Position numbers and translations under genes: made by a program. A stretch of 64,000 nucleotides of DNA from Mycobacterium sp. 236(2023) (lineage in GTDB: Bacteria; Actinomycetota; Actinomycetes; Mycobacteriales; Mycobacteriaceae), in assembly GCF_029623955.1 (NCBI RefSeq), contig NZ_JARSBP010000001.1, positions 372,001-436,000 on the forward strand, read 5' to 3'. The notes under the pieces are model-generated. The model worked only from the letters and a program-made list of their open reading frames with translations, was not told where the DNA came from and did not search any database. How positions within the stretch are numbered: position 1 is the first letter of the stretch; the number at the start of each line of letters is the position of its first letter. Positions 9,372 through 17,503 of this stretch are shown here, in pieces.

Positions 9372-10007
9372 ATGACCGAGGATCCCAGGGCGGCAGACCC
9401 GGAATACGATAGCCACGGCGGCTTCCCGAATTTCCAGCCCGCCAATCCCGGCCCGGGGTTCGGGCGTTTCCTGACGGCGATGCGGCGTAGCCAAGATCTG
9501 GCGGTTTCTGCCAATCCCGACGCCGCTACCTGGGATCGCGCGGCTGAGCTCGCCGAGGAACTCGCCGAATTGCTGGGTCCTTTCGAGGCGGCCGAAGGCG
9601 TCGGTCCTGCCAATCGCGTCCCCGCGCTACCCGGTGCTGGCAGTTTGCTGATGCCGCCGTACAAGGTGACGAGATTCGAGGCCGACGAGGTCCGGTTGGA
9701 GGTACAGTTCAGCCGGTTCTCGGTGGGCGGGAATTACGCCGTGCACGGGGGCGTGCTGCCACTGCTGTTCGACTCGGTATTCGGCATGGTGATCCACGCA
9801 GCGGGGCGGCCGATCAGCCGGACAGCCTTCCTACATGTGGAGTACCGCAAGGTCACACCGATCGACACGGTGTTGACCGCACGCGGCTGGGTTCGCGAAA
9901 CCGAAGGGCGTAAGGCCTTCGTCAACGCCGAGCTTCTCGACCCCGACGGCAACCTGCTCGCCGAGGCGAACGGTTTGATGATCAGGCTGCTGGCGGGACA
10001 GCCGTAA
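9372..10007 (+). CDS. PaaI-like hotdog-fold thioesterase (Rv0356c type)
   Basis: 211 residues. The C-terminal two thirds carry a hotdog thioesterase pattern: GGNYAVHGGVLPLLFDSVFGMV contains the HGG-x-D/S active-site helix, and FLHVEYRKVTPIDTVLTARGWV is the following strand pair. Members hydrolyse acyl-CoA or acyl-carrier thioesters. The N-terminal about 80 residues (PEYDSHGGFPNFQPANPGPGF) are an extension of unknown use. It follows purA by 4 bases and occupies the place of Rv0356c. Substrate unknown. Confidence 0.8.
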   Translation: MTEDPRAADPEYDSHGGFPNFQPANPGPGFGRFLTAMRRSQDLAVSANPDAATWDRAAELAEELAELLGPFEAAEGVGPANRVPALPGAGSLLMPPYKVTRFEADEVRLEVQFSRFSVGGNYAVHGGVLPLLFDSVFGMVIHAAGRPISRTAFLHVEYRKVTPIDTVLTARGWVRETEGRKAFVNAELLDPDGNLLAEANGLMIRLLAGQP

Positions 10008-10025
10008 TGTGTGGCCGGGGGGAGT

Positions 10026-11138
10026 ATGGAGAAGGGGCTGCGGGAGTACCTGCGGGCTTGGTGGCGGCTTCCTCACGAGTTTGATTGGACTGCACGGTAT
10101 TTCCGCGCTCGCGGACTGATGCGCATCCATCAGGTGGCCGTCGGCAGCTTCTCGTTGCTCTATGGGCTCACCGCGCTGCTGTCGGTGGTGTGGGCCACCT
10201 TCGAGGGCGGGTCGCTCGCCTCCCGGATCTTGGTGCTCGCGATCGCGGGCAGTTCGACGGTGCTCGGGGTGCTGTGGATGTTCGGCCCATGGCCCACCGA
10301 GCGGCAGTCCATTGCGTTCGCCGTGTATGCCGACCTGGCCGTGGTGGCCGTGATGGCTTGCTACCACGATGCGTTCACCGCGATGCCGGGTCTGGCGCTG
10401 CTGGCCACCAACGGCATCTACATCGTGGTCGTCCACGGGCCACGCGCGCTGTTGATGCACCTGATCTTCACGGCGCTGGTGTTCACGTGGTGGTTCGTCT
10501 GGGCGATCGCCCAGGGGGCGTTCGGGCTGTCGGTCATCACCGTTCGGGTCCTCGCGCTGTTACCTCCGGTGATGGGGGTGCCCGTCATCGTGCAGTCGTA
10601 TCTGCTGGCGCTGCGCCTGGGTGCCCTGGATTCGCTGCACGATCCGCTGACCCGGCTGTACAACCGGCGCGGCCTCGACACCCACGTGGCCGAACTCGTG
10701 GCGCACGGCGAGACGAGCCTCGCCGTCCTGGCGATCGACATCGACAAGTTCAAGGCTGTCAACGACGGCTACGGGCACGACGTCGGCGACCAGGTGCTTG
10801 TCGCGGTGGCCAATGCCGCGCAGGTTGCCGTGCTGAACCTCGGGGTCCGGTCGGTGATCGCCCGCACGGGCGGTGAGGAGTTCGTGGTTGTGATCGCCGG
10901 CGGCCCGCATGTGGTCCGCGGGCTCGCGGCGGAACTGCACCACACCGTCGCCGGGTGCGACACCCCGACGGTGCCGACCGTCAGCATCGGCGCGGCCACC
11001 GCGCGGGTCGAGGACCGCGATGTCGGGCGGGTGGTCCGCGATCTGATGGAGCACGCCGATGCGGCGATGTACCGCGCGAAGAACGCCGGCGGCAACCGGA
11101 CTGTGACCGTCGACGACGCGGTTCCGGCCGAGGATTGA
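10026..11138 (+). CDS. Membrane-anchored diguanylate cyclase (GGDEF)
   Basis: About 370 residues. Six hydrophobic segments fill residues about 35-200, forming a membrane sensor of MASE type. The GGDEF domain follows: DPLTRLYNRRGL, IDIDKFKAVNDGYGHDVGD and an intact GGEEF active site (RTGGEEFVVVIAGG). The inhibitory I-site RxxD expected five residues before GGEEF is absent (GVRS instead). It should make cyclic di-GMP from two GTP. No EAL domain. Start is uncertain: ATG 10026 or GTG 10011 five codons earlier. First gene after the core purA block. Confidence 0.88.
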   Translation: MEKGLREYLRAWWRLPHEFDWTARYFRARGLMRIHQVAVGSFSLLYGLTALLSVVWATFEGGSLASRILVLAIAGSSTVLGVLWMFGPWPTERQSIAFAVYADLAVVAVMACYHDAFTAMPGLALLATNGIYIVVVHGPRALLMHLIFTALVFTWWFVWAIAQGAFGLSVITVRVLALLPPVMGVPVIVQSYLLALRLGALDSLHDPLTRLYNRRGLDTHVAELVAHGETSLAVLAIDIDKFKAVNDGYGHDVGDQVLVAVANAAQVAVLNLGVRSVIARTGGEEFVVVIAGGPHVVRGLAAELHHTVAGCDTPTVPTVSIGAATARVEDRDVGRVVRDLMEHADAAMYRAKNAGGNRTVTVDDAVPAED

Positions 11139-11163
11139 GTATCCGTCGTGCCACGATGTGCCC

Positions 11164-11847
11164 ATGACGCATCCGGCCGACCGGCACCTGCGGAAGCTCA
11201 GCACGCCGCGGGCCGCCGCGTTCGCGGGCGTCTTGTTCGCGCTGCTGTTCGGCACCGCGCTGGTTCTCATCCGGATCTCGCTGCCCGAGGGCCATGAACT
11301 CGGTTCACAGTGGCTGGACGGGTCGAGTCAGCGACTGCGTGTGGCTGTCGTGCTGATGCCGTTCTCGGGTATCGCGTTCCTGTGGTTCATCGGCGTGGTG
11401 CGCGACGGTCTCGGGAAGCTGGAGGACAAGTTCTTCTCGACGGTGTTCCTCGGCAGCGGGCTGCTGTTCCTGGCGATGATCTTCGCTTCGACGGCCGTGG
11501 GCGCGGGTCTGCTCGCCACCAAGGAGTTCGACGGTTCCGGGGCGCACACCGAGGTCGCCGCATTCGGTCACGGGCTGTTGATGGCGTTGTCGAACACGTA
11601 CGCGCTGCGGATGGCGGCGGTGTTCATGATGTCGCTGGCGACCATCTGGTTACGCACGCGGCTGATGCCGAGGTGGCTGGTGGTCACCACCTACCTGGTG
11701 GCGCTGTGCGTGCTGATCGCCAGCGATGTCAGCCGGTGGATGACGATCGCGTTCCCGATCTGGGTGCTGATCGTCAGCCTGCTGATGCTGGTGCGGTCAG
11801 GGGTTATCGATCTTCCAGACTCAGAGCACTCGCCGGACAGAGCTTGA
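11164..11847 (+). CDS. Six-helix membrane protein of unknown function
   Basis: 227 residues and almost entirely hydrophobic, with six predicted membrane helices beginning AFAGVLFALLFGTALVLI and ending IAFPIWVLIVSLLMLV. A loop KLEDKFFSTVFLGSG follows helix 2. No motif ties it to a transporter family. CACGAT (11152-11157) ends 6 bases before the ATG at 11164, which favours this start over a GTG two codons earlier. The 3' end overlaps the convergent ferredoxin gene by 44 bases. It may be cotranscribed with the upstream GGDEF gene, 25 bases away. Confidence 0.65.
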   Translation: MTHPADRHLRKLSTPRAAAFAGVLFALLFGTALVLIRISLPEGHELGSQWLDGSSQRLRVAVVLMPFSGIAFLWFIGVVRDGLGKLEDKFFSTVFLGSGLLFLAMIFASTAVGAGLLATKEFDGSGAHTEVAAFGHGLLMALSNTYALRMAAVFMMSLATIWLRTRLMPRWLVVTTYLVALCVLIASDVSRWMTIAFPIWVLIVSLLMLVRSGVIDLPDSEHSPDRA

Positions 11848-12004
11848 CCGCCTCGGCCGCGTGTGCGGCTTCGTCGCCGGTCACCTCGTCGTGCAGGATC
11901 TCGACGATGCCGTCGTCGTCCTGATCGAACACCTCGTGGGCCACCATGACGCAGTTGCCGGCCTGGATGCAGAGTTCGCGATCCGCAGTCACTCTCGTCA
12001 CCAC
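11804..12004 (-). CDS. [3Fe-4S] ferredoxin, P450 redox partner
   Basis: 66 residues. Three cysteines fit a [3Fe-4S] site: Cys12 and Cys18 in CIQAGNC, and a third in LCPASAL near residue 56. This is the small ferredoxin type (SoyB/Fdx-like) that passes electrons to actinobacterial P450s. It starts with GTG overlapping the end of the P450 gene by 7 bases, so it is translationally coupled to its likely partner. The 3' end lies antisense to the membrane protein gene. Confidence 0.9.
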   Translation of the reverse strand: MVTRVTADRELCIQAGNCVMVAHEVFDQDDDGIVEILHDEVTGDEAAHAAEAVKLCPASALSLEDR

Positions 12005-13215
12005 GCCACCTCCAATCTCTTCAGACCGTAGATGAAGTGAAACGCCCGGAACTGCACATCGGCGAAGTCCTCGGCCAGCCTCAGCGCCGGGAATCGCCGC
12101 AGCAGCGCGGGGAAGGCGATCTGCATCTCCATCCGGGCCAGCGGCGCGCCGAGGCAGTGATGGACTCCGTGCCCGAACGCCAGGTGACCGGGCGCCCCAC
12201 GGGTGATGTCGAGAACGTCTGGTGCATCGATGAATTCGGCGTCACGGTTACCCGACGGCAGCGACGCGAACACCAGCTGCCCCGGCGGGATCGCGACGCC
12301 GGCGAGTTCGACGTCGGTGGTGGTGATGCGCGGGATCGCGGTCTGCACGATCGACAGCCAGCGCAACATCTCCTCCACCGCGGGCGCCACCGCGTCGGGA
12401 TCGTCGCGGACCGCGGCCAGTTGATCGGGATGGCGAAGCAGCGCAAGGGTTCCCAGCGCCAGCATGTTCGACGTCGTCTCGTGGCCGGCGAGCAGCAACA
12501 GACCGGCGATGCCGATGAGCTCGTCGTCGGTCAGGTCGGCGCCGTGCTCACGGATCAGCATGCCGAGGATGTCGTCTCCCGGAGCGTTCCTGGCGCCCGC
12601 CACGAGAGCCTCCATGTAGGCCCGCCCCTGGCGCTGAAGCTCGAAGCGCTCGGGGATCGGGATCGACAGGTCGAGTTGTCGGGCGCTGCGTTTCTGGAAG
12701 TCTTCGCGATCGGCGTACGGCACCCCGAGCAGCTCGCAGATCACCAGGGACGGGATGGGCAGCGCGAAGTGCTCCACGAGATCCGTAGGGCCTGCCGTTT
12801 CCATCGCATCCAGTTGCGCGTCGACGATCTCGACGATCCTCGGCCTCAGCCGCGTCATCCTCCGGTGGGTGAACTCCGGCGTGAGCATGCGGCGCAACCG
12901 CTGGTGCTCGGGCGGGTCGAGGCCGAGGAGATTGCCCGCCCTGGCGCGGGCCTGGGCTTCCTCGTCCATCGGCGGCCCCCCGGGCATGGCGAAACCTGGT
13001 GGCCTGCTGTTGGAGAAGCGCGCGTGGTCGGACAGGACGGTCTTGACGTCGTCGTAGCGGGTGACGAGGTAGACCTGCATGCCGAACGCGTTGGTGACGG
13101 TCCGGACACCCTCGTGTGTGCGGATGTCCCGAAGCAACGGGGTGGGGTCGAACGCCTCGCGCCGCATGTGCAGCGGTGGCAGATCGGCCGGCGCTTCACC
13201 GGTGGCCTGACTCAT
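11998..13215 (-). CDS. Cytochrome P450
   Basis: 405 residues, soluble bacterial P450. The I-helix oxygen-binding motif is LLAGHETTSN (about 243), the K-helix ExxR is EMLR, and the heme-thiolate loop is FGHGVHHCLGAPLAR with the cysteine ligand near 352. It hydroxylates an unknown lipophilic substrate with electrons from the adjacent ferredoxin. TAGCGT (13222-13227) ends 6 bases before the ATG and overlaps the TAG stop of the upstream hydrolase gene, so the P450-ferredoxin pair has its own leaderless promoter within an otherwise contiguous operon. The exact CYP subfamily is not assigned. Confidence 0.95.
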   Translation of the reverse strand: MSQATGEAPADLPPLHMRREAFDPTPLLRDIRTHEGVRTVTNAFGMQVYLVTRYDDVKTVLSDHARFSNSRPPGFAMPGGPPMDEEAQARARAGNLLGLDPPEHQRLRRMLTPEFTHRRMTRLRPRIVEIVDAQLDAMETAGPTDLVEHFALPIPSLVICELLGVPYADREDFQKRSARQLDLSIPIPERFELQRQGRAYMEALVAGARNAPGDDILGMLIREHGADLTDDELIGIAGLLLLAGHETTSNMLALGTLALLRHPDQLAAVRDDPDAVAPAVEEMLRWLSIVQTAIPRITTTDVELAGVAIPPGQLVFASLPSGNRDAEFIDAPDVLDITRGAPGHLAFGHGVHHCLGAPLARMEMQIAFPALLRRFPALRLAEDFADVQFRAFHFIYGLKRLEVAW

Positions 13216-13221
13216 CTCTCG

Positions 13222-13227
13222 ACGCTA
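13222..13227 (-). promoter_or_regulatory. -10 element of P450 gene, overlapping a stop codon
   Basis: On the minus strand TAGCGT starts with the TAG stop codon of the hydrolase gene and ends 6 bases before the P450 ATG. It reads as a leaderless promoter nested at the gene junction. Confidence 0.5.
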
Positions 13228-14031
13228 CGCGCCGAAGACGAAGTCCCCGATCAGCGCGTTGACCAATGCCGGATTCTCCAATCCGGCCAGGTGGGCCACA
13301 CCGTCGAGGACCACCATCCGCGCACCGGGAATGGCGTCGGCCATCGCGGTCGTCTCCTCGAGCGGGAACGTCGCATCTTCGTCGCCGGCGACGACCAGGA
13401 CGGGCGTTGTCACGCCGGCCAGCAGTGCGCGTTGGTCCGGACGGTTCGGGACGACGCTGCGCACCGCCCAGCGCGCCGATGCGACGTCGACGGATTCGAC
13501 TCCTGCGCGGACGAAGTCGACGACGTCGGGGCGGTCCCGGAACGTGGTCGGACCGAGGAACGCCTTGAGCACCGACCGCGTCAGCGGCGGGCGGATGCGC
13601 CCCAGCAGCCGGGCGATCTGCAGGAGAAGTCCGTACTCCAGCTTCTGGGGTGTGGCGGCCGCGGCCGCGGTGCAGTTCATCAGCACCGTGCGACCGGCCC
13701 GGCTGGGGTGCAGCGCCGCGAACGTGCCGCCGATCATGCCTCCCCAGGAGTTGCCGACGAAGTGGATCCTCTCGATGCCGAGCGCATCGATGACGTCGAC
13801 GATGCACTGCGCGCACTGCTCGAATGTGAAAGGGGCGGTGAGCTTCTCGCTGCCACCATGGCCGGGCGGATCGATCAGCAGGACGCGGTGGTCGGCGCCG
13901 AAATGATCGGCCTGGGCCCGCCACATGTCGCCGGTCATCAGCAGGCTGGGCCAGAACATGAGCGGCTCGCCTGCACCGGTGCTACGGACCCGAAGGCGCC
14001 CCAGAGCGGTGTCGACCTGCAGGTTCTCCAC
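13225..14031 (-). CDS. Alpha/beta hydrolase
   Basis: 268 residues. Alpha/beta hydrolase fold with nucleophile elbow GNSWGG (Ser near 95), an oxyanion-type region FWPSLLMTGDMW, acid GDEDATFP and a C-terminal histidine in GVAHLAGLENP. Likely a lactonase, esterase or meta-cleavage type C-C hydrolase; the substrate is unknown. The GTG start lies 7 bases after TACGGT (14039-14044), again a leaderless configuration. It overlaps the end of the MMPL gene by 50 bases on the same strand, so expression may also come from read-through. Confidence 0.85.
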   Translation of the reverse strand: MENLQVDTALGRLRVRSTGAGEPLMFWPSLLMTGDMWRAQADHFGADHRVLLIDPPGHGGSEKLTAPFTFEQCAQCIVDVIDALGIERIHFVGNSWGGMIGGTFAALHPSRAGRTVLMNCTAAAAATPQKLEYGLLLQIARLLGRIRPPLTRSVLKAFLGPTTFRDRPDVVDFVRAGVESVDVASARWAVRSVVPNRPDQRALLAGVTTPVLVVAGDEDATFPLEETTAMADAIPGARMVVLDGVAHLAGLENPALVNALIGDFVFGA

Positions 14032-16030
14032 GGTCAGAACCGTAGTCGCGTTGCAGGGCGGGCCACCAGATCCGCGGCCCGATCAGGGTGAACAGTGCGG
14101 GGATCACCAGCGTGCGTACGACGAAGGTGTCCAGCAGGATGCCGAGCCCGACGATGATCCCGACCTGCGTCAGCACGATCAGCGGAAGCACGCCGAGCAC
14201 GCAGAACACCGCGGCCAGCACGATGCCAGCACTGCTGATGACCGCGCCCGTCGCCGAGACCGCCCGCACGATGCCGTCGCGGGTGCCGTGCTCCGGTGTC
14301 TCCTCGCGGGCCCGGGTGACCAGGAAGATCGTGTAGTCGACGCCGAGCGCCACCAGGAACAGGAAGGCGAACAACGGCGCGGTGTTGTCCAGCGCAGGGA
14401 ATCCAAACAGGTGCACGCTGGCCCAGCCGCCGAGGCCGAGCGCGGCCAGCGCGCTGAGGACGGTGACACCGACCAGAACCAAAGGCGCGAGCGCCGAGCG
14501 CAACAGCGCGTAGAGCACCACGAGAACCACGATCAGGATCGCCGGGATCACGACCGCGCGATCGTGGGAGGCGGCGGACGCGGAATCGCGCGCCACGGCG
14601 TCCGAACCGCCCACCAGGGCGTCCGGGTCCACCTGATGTACCGAATCACGCAGTGCATCAATGGTTTCGAAGGCCTCGTCGGAGGCCGGTGCGGCGTCGA
14701 GGACGACCGACCATTGGCTCAGGCCGTTCGGCGACGTGCCTGCCGGGGTCGCCGAGACGACGCCCGGAGTGCCGGTGATGGCCTGCTGGATCTCGGGAGC
14801 CCGGTCGGTGGATGCGATGACCCGGGCCGGGTCGGTCAGTCCGCTGGGGAAGTGTGCGGCCAGAGTGTCGTAGCCGCTGACCGATTCGGCCTGCACGCGG
14901 AACTGTTCGGTCTGCGACAAGCCGACCGGTGTATTGAGCAGGCCGGTGCACAGCAGCCCCAGCGCTGCGATCGTGACGATCGACACCTGCGTGGGTCTGC
15001 GCGCCACGGCGGCGGCCACCCGGTGCCAGATGCCGCTGTCGGTCAGCGGGGTGGCGCCGACGGTAGGGATGAACGGCCAGAACAGTTTCCGGCCGAACAG
15101 CCCGAGCGCGGGCGGCAGCACGAGAAGCACGAACACCGCCGCGACGACGAGGCCTGACGCGGCCTGCACGCCGAGGCTGCGGGTGCTCGGCGACGACGCG
15201 AACAGCAGTGTCAGTAGCGCGAGCACCACCGTGGCGTTGCTGGCGATGATCGCCGGGCCTGCCCGCCGCACCGCGGTGTCGAGCGCGTCGCGGTGGGAAC
15301 CGCTGCGGCCCAGCTCTTCTCGATACCGCGAAATCAGCAGCAGCGCGTAGTTGGTGCCTGCGCCGAACACGAGCACGCTGGTGATCCCGCCGGTCGATCC
15401 GTCGGGGCTCATCCCCAGGGCTTCCGCGACGGCGGCGCCGACGACGGCGGCGACCCGGTCGGCGAAGCCGATCACCAGTAGCGGGACGAGCCACAGCACC
15501 GGTGAGCGGTAGGTGACGATCAGCAGCAGTGCCACGACGGCGGCGGTGACGGCCAGCAGGGTGAAGTTGGCGCCGGAGAACGAGTCGGCGATGTCGGCAC
15601 CGAACGCGGGGCCGCCCGTCACCTGGGCGTGCAGATCCTTCGGCAGCTGATCGGTGGCCTTTGCGCGCAGTTCTTTCACCGTGTCGGTGAGGTCGAAGCC
15701 CGACAGATCCGCGGACAGCGGGATCACCGTGACCGCGGCCCGACCGTCCTCGGACACCTGCGGGGGAGGACCGGGAAAGGCCTTAACGACGGCGGCGACG
15801 TCGGACGGGCTCAGGGGTGCTTCGTCGGTGCGGGTGACCACCAGGATCGCCGGAACCTGATCGCCTCCGGGGAACTCGGCACGGGTCGCGTCGGCACGTG
15901 CGGACTCAGAGGCGGGTGGCACGGCGACAGGTGATTGCCCAGCGGAATCGCCGCCGCCGAGGACGCCCATCAGCGCACCGGACACGAGGACGACGAGGAG
16001 CGCGATCACCCAGGAGTAGCGGCGGCTCAT
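13982..16030 (-). CDS. MMPL-family RND exporter, short type
   Basis: 682 residues with two repeats of the MMPL fold: an N-terminal helix, an extracytoplasmic domain (about 35-175) and six helices, then the same again. It is shorter than the about 950-residue MmpL3 type. The second proton-relay motif is normal (GVDYTIFLVTRAREE), but the first reads GTNYALLLISRYREEL, with Asn where Asp-Tyr is usual. GGAGG precedes the ATG, so this gene has a leader. A 29-base imperfect palindrome lies between it and the divergent MarR gene, which points to MarR control of efflux. Confidence 0.9.
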   Translation of the reverse strand: MSRRYSWVIALLVVLVSGALMGVLGGGDSAGQSPVAVPPASESARADATRAEFPGGDQVPAILVVTRTDEAPLSPSDVAAVVKAFPGPPPQVSEDGRAAVTVIPLSADLSGFDLTDTVKELRAKATDQLPKDLHAQVTGGPAFGADIADSFSGANFTLLAVTAAVVALLLIVTYRSPVLWLVPLLVIGFADRVAAVVGAAVAEALGMSPDGSTGGITSVLVFGAGTNYALLLISRYREELGRSGSHRDALDTAVRRAGPAIIASNATVVLALLTLLFASSPSTRSLGVQAASGLVVAAVFVLLVLPPALGLFGRKLFWPFIPTVGATPLTDSGIWHRVAAAVARRPTQVSIVTIAALGLLCTGLLNTPVGLSQTEQFRVQAESVSGYDTLAAHFPSGLTDPARVIASTDRAPEIQQAITGTPGVVSATPAGTSPNGLSQWSVVLDAAPASDEAFETIDALRDSVHQVDPDALVGGSDAVARDSASAASHDRAVVIPAILIVVLVVLYALLRSALAPLVLVGVTVLSALAALGLGGWASVHLFGFPALDNTAPLFAFLFLVALGVDYTIFLVTRAREETPEHGTRDGIVRAVSATGAVISSAGIVLAAVFCVLGVLPLIVLTQVGIIVGLGILLDTFVVRTLVIPALFTLIGPRIWWPALQRDYGSDRGEPAGRHRSGAPSGP

Positions 16031-16041
16031 ACCTCCAACAT

Positions 16042-16070
16042 TTCAAATGTTTAACAATTAAGCAATTGAA
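16042..16070. promoter_or_regulatory. MarR-type operator between MMPL exporter and marR
   Basis: A 29-base imperfect palindrome: outer arms TTCAA (16042-16046) and TTGAA (16066-16070), then TG/CA, then TTAA/TTAA, with 22 of 29 positions symmetric around 16056. It is an AT-rich island in high-GC DNA, in the 62-base divergent gap, 11 bases upstream of the marR -10. Confidence 0.75.
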
Positions 16071-16080
16071 GGTTCACCGA

Positions 16081-16086
16081 TAGGGT
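16081..16086 (+). promoter_or_regulatory. -10 element of leaderless marR
   Basis: TAGGGT followed by 6 bases and the ATG at 16093. Confidence 0.5.
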
Positions 16087-16092
16087 GACGGG

Positions 16093-16569
16093 ATGCAGGG
16101 TGAGGACCGGGCCGCGCTCGAAGCGTTGATGGCGGCCGACATGCGCGCTCTGACCGCGGCCTCCGATCAGTTGGGGCACACGTTCGCGGCGTTACACGAC
16201 GTCACCGCCAACGACTTCCGCGCCTTGCTCCATGTCATGGTCGCCGAGAGTGCCGGCGAGCCGCTGACCGCCGGAGAGTTGCGGCGGCGGATGGGGGTGT
16301 CGGCCGCGGCGATCACCTACCTCGTCGAGCGGATGATCGCGTCCGGCCATCTGCTGCGCGAGGTCGACCCGGCCGACCGGCGCAAGGTGAAATTGCGGGT
16401 GTCCGAGCACGGCATGGGTGTGGCGCGAGGCTTCTTCACCCCGTTGTCCGGGCACGCCAGCGACACCATGGCCGATCTGACCGACGACGACCTCGCCACC
16501 GCCCACCGTGTCTTCACCGCGCTGGGCGCGGCGATCGAACGTTTTCTCACCGAGCTCGGACCCCGGTGA
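16093..16569 (+). CDS. MarR family transcriptional regulator
   Basis: 158 residues. Winged helix-turn-helix of the MarR family: [30 protein letters not shown] is the recognition region and the wing is [19 protein letters not shown], with the conserved DxRxxxVxLT-like core. Probably a dimeric repressor released by a small lipophilic ligand. It is divergent from the MMPL exporter and faces a 29-base palindrome, so it most likely represses both genes. The 3' end overlaps the convergent SDR gene by 23 bases. Confidence 0.9.
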   Translation: MQGEDRAALEALMAADMRALTAASDQLGHTFAALHDVTANDFRALLHVMVAESAGEPLTAGELRRRMGVSAAAITYLVERMIASGHLLREVDPADRRKVKLRVSEHGMGVARGFFTPLSGHASDTMADLTDDDLATAHRVFTALGAAIERFLTELGPR

Positions 16570-17482
16570 GGCGTTCGGACACCTCCCACAACCGCGCCGC
16601 ATCGGCGGCGTCGCTGGCGGGCCGGTAGACGTCCTGCTCGGCCGGCGGCCCGGACAGATGACGAAAACCGCGAGGGCCGTAGAACTTTCCGCCCTCGGCC
16701 AGTGGGCTCGTGCCGGCGTACAGGGCGGGCAGCAGGCCCTGGTCCACCGTCTGGGTGAGGATGCCGAGCCTTGTGGTGGCCCGGATCATCCGCACCGACA
16801 GCGTGTCCCGGGACCGGCCCATGTGTGGTTGAGCGGCAAGCAGGTTCGTGGCCGTGACACCGGGATGGGACACGTTGCTCGTGATGCCCCACCCGGCGTT
16901 CTGGCTGCGGCGGTGCAGCTCAAGGCCGAACATCAGATTGGCGATCTTCGACTGGCTGTAGGCCCTCCCCGCAGAGTAGGACGACTCGAAGTTCAGGTCG
17001 TCCCAATTGATCGCGTGCGACGCCGCGGCGATGCTCGATTGCGTCGTGACGCGCGCGGCGCCCGCCCGCAGCAGCGGCAACAGCTGCAGCGTCAACGCGA
17101 AATGGCCGAGATGGTTGGTGCCCCATTGCAATTCGAAACCGTCCGCGGTGGTCTGGCGGCTCGGCGGGTTCATGATCCCGGCGTTGTTCACCAGGAAATG
17201 GATCGGTCTGCCGTCGGCGACGAGCTCGCCGGCGAGGTCGGCGATCGATTGCAGGGAGGCCAGGTCGAGCCGGCGGAGGCGCACGCGTGCCCCGGGCACG
17301 GCGGCGTTGATGCGCTCGACCGCGTCGCGGCCTTTGTCGGTGTTGCGAACCGGCAGAACCACCTCGGCGCCGGCCGCGGCCAGCCGGTGCGCCAGCCCCA
17401 GGCCGATGCCGTCGCTGCCGCCGGTGACGACGGCCAGCCTCCCGCTCAGATCAGGGACGTCCACTGTTGCGTTGCGTGTCAT
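16547..17482 (-). CDS. Short-chain dehydrogenase/reductase
   Basis: 311 residues, retinol-dehydrogenase-like SDR. Cofactor motif TGGSDGIG (about 20-27), NNAG (about 99) and the catalytic motif YSQSK with a preceding serine in QSSIA. The basic residue in RNTDKG after strand 2 suggests NADP. Actinobacterial SDRs of this group often sit beside a MmyB-like XRE regulator, as here (gene ends at 17504 upstream). CAGCGT (17489-17494) ends 6 bases before the ATG, a weaker -10. Substrate unknown. Confidence 0.88.
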   Translation of the reverse strand: MTRNATVDVPDLSGRLAVVTGGSDGIGLGLAHRLAAAGAEVVLPVRNTDKGRDAVERINAAVPGARVRLRRLDLASLQSIADLAGELVADGRPIHFLVNNAGIMNPPSRQTTADGFELQWGTNHLGHFALTLQLLPLLRAGAARVTTQSSIAAASHAINWDDLNFESSYSAGRAYSQSKIANLMFGLELHRRSQNAGWGITSNVSHPGVTATNLLAAQPHMGRSRDTLSVRMIRATTRLGILTQTVDQGLLPALYAGTSPLAEGGKFYGPRGFRHLSGPPAEQDVYRPASDAADAARLWEVSERLTGVRAR

Positions 17483-17503
17483 GACCCCACGCTGGCAGCG
17501 TCG

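Noticed and set aside
12037..14091. Long plus-strand open frame of 684 codons opposite the P450 and hydrolase genes
   Set aside because: Its product is Arg/Gly/Asp-rich low-complexity sequence without motifs, as expected antisense to high-GC coding DNA; the minus strand encodes clear P450 and hydrolase motifs.
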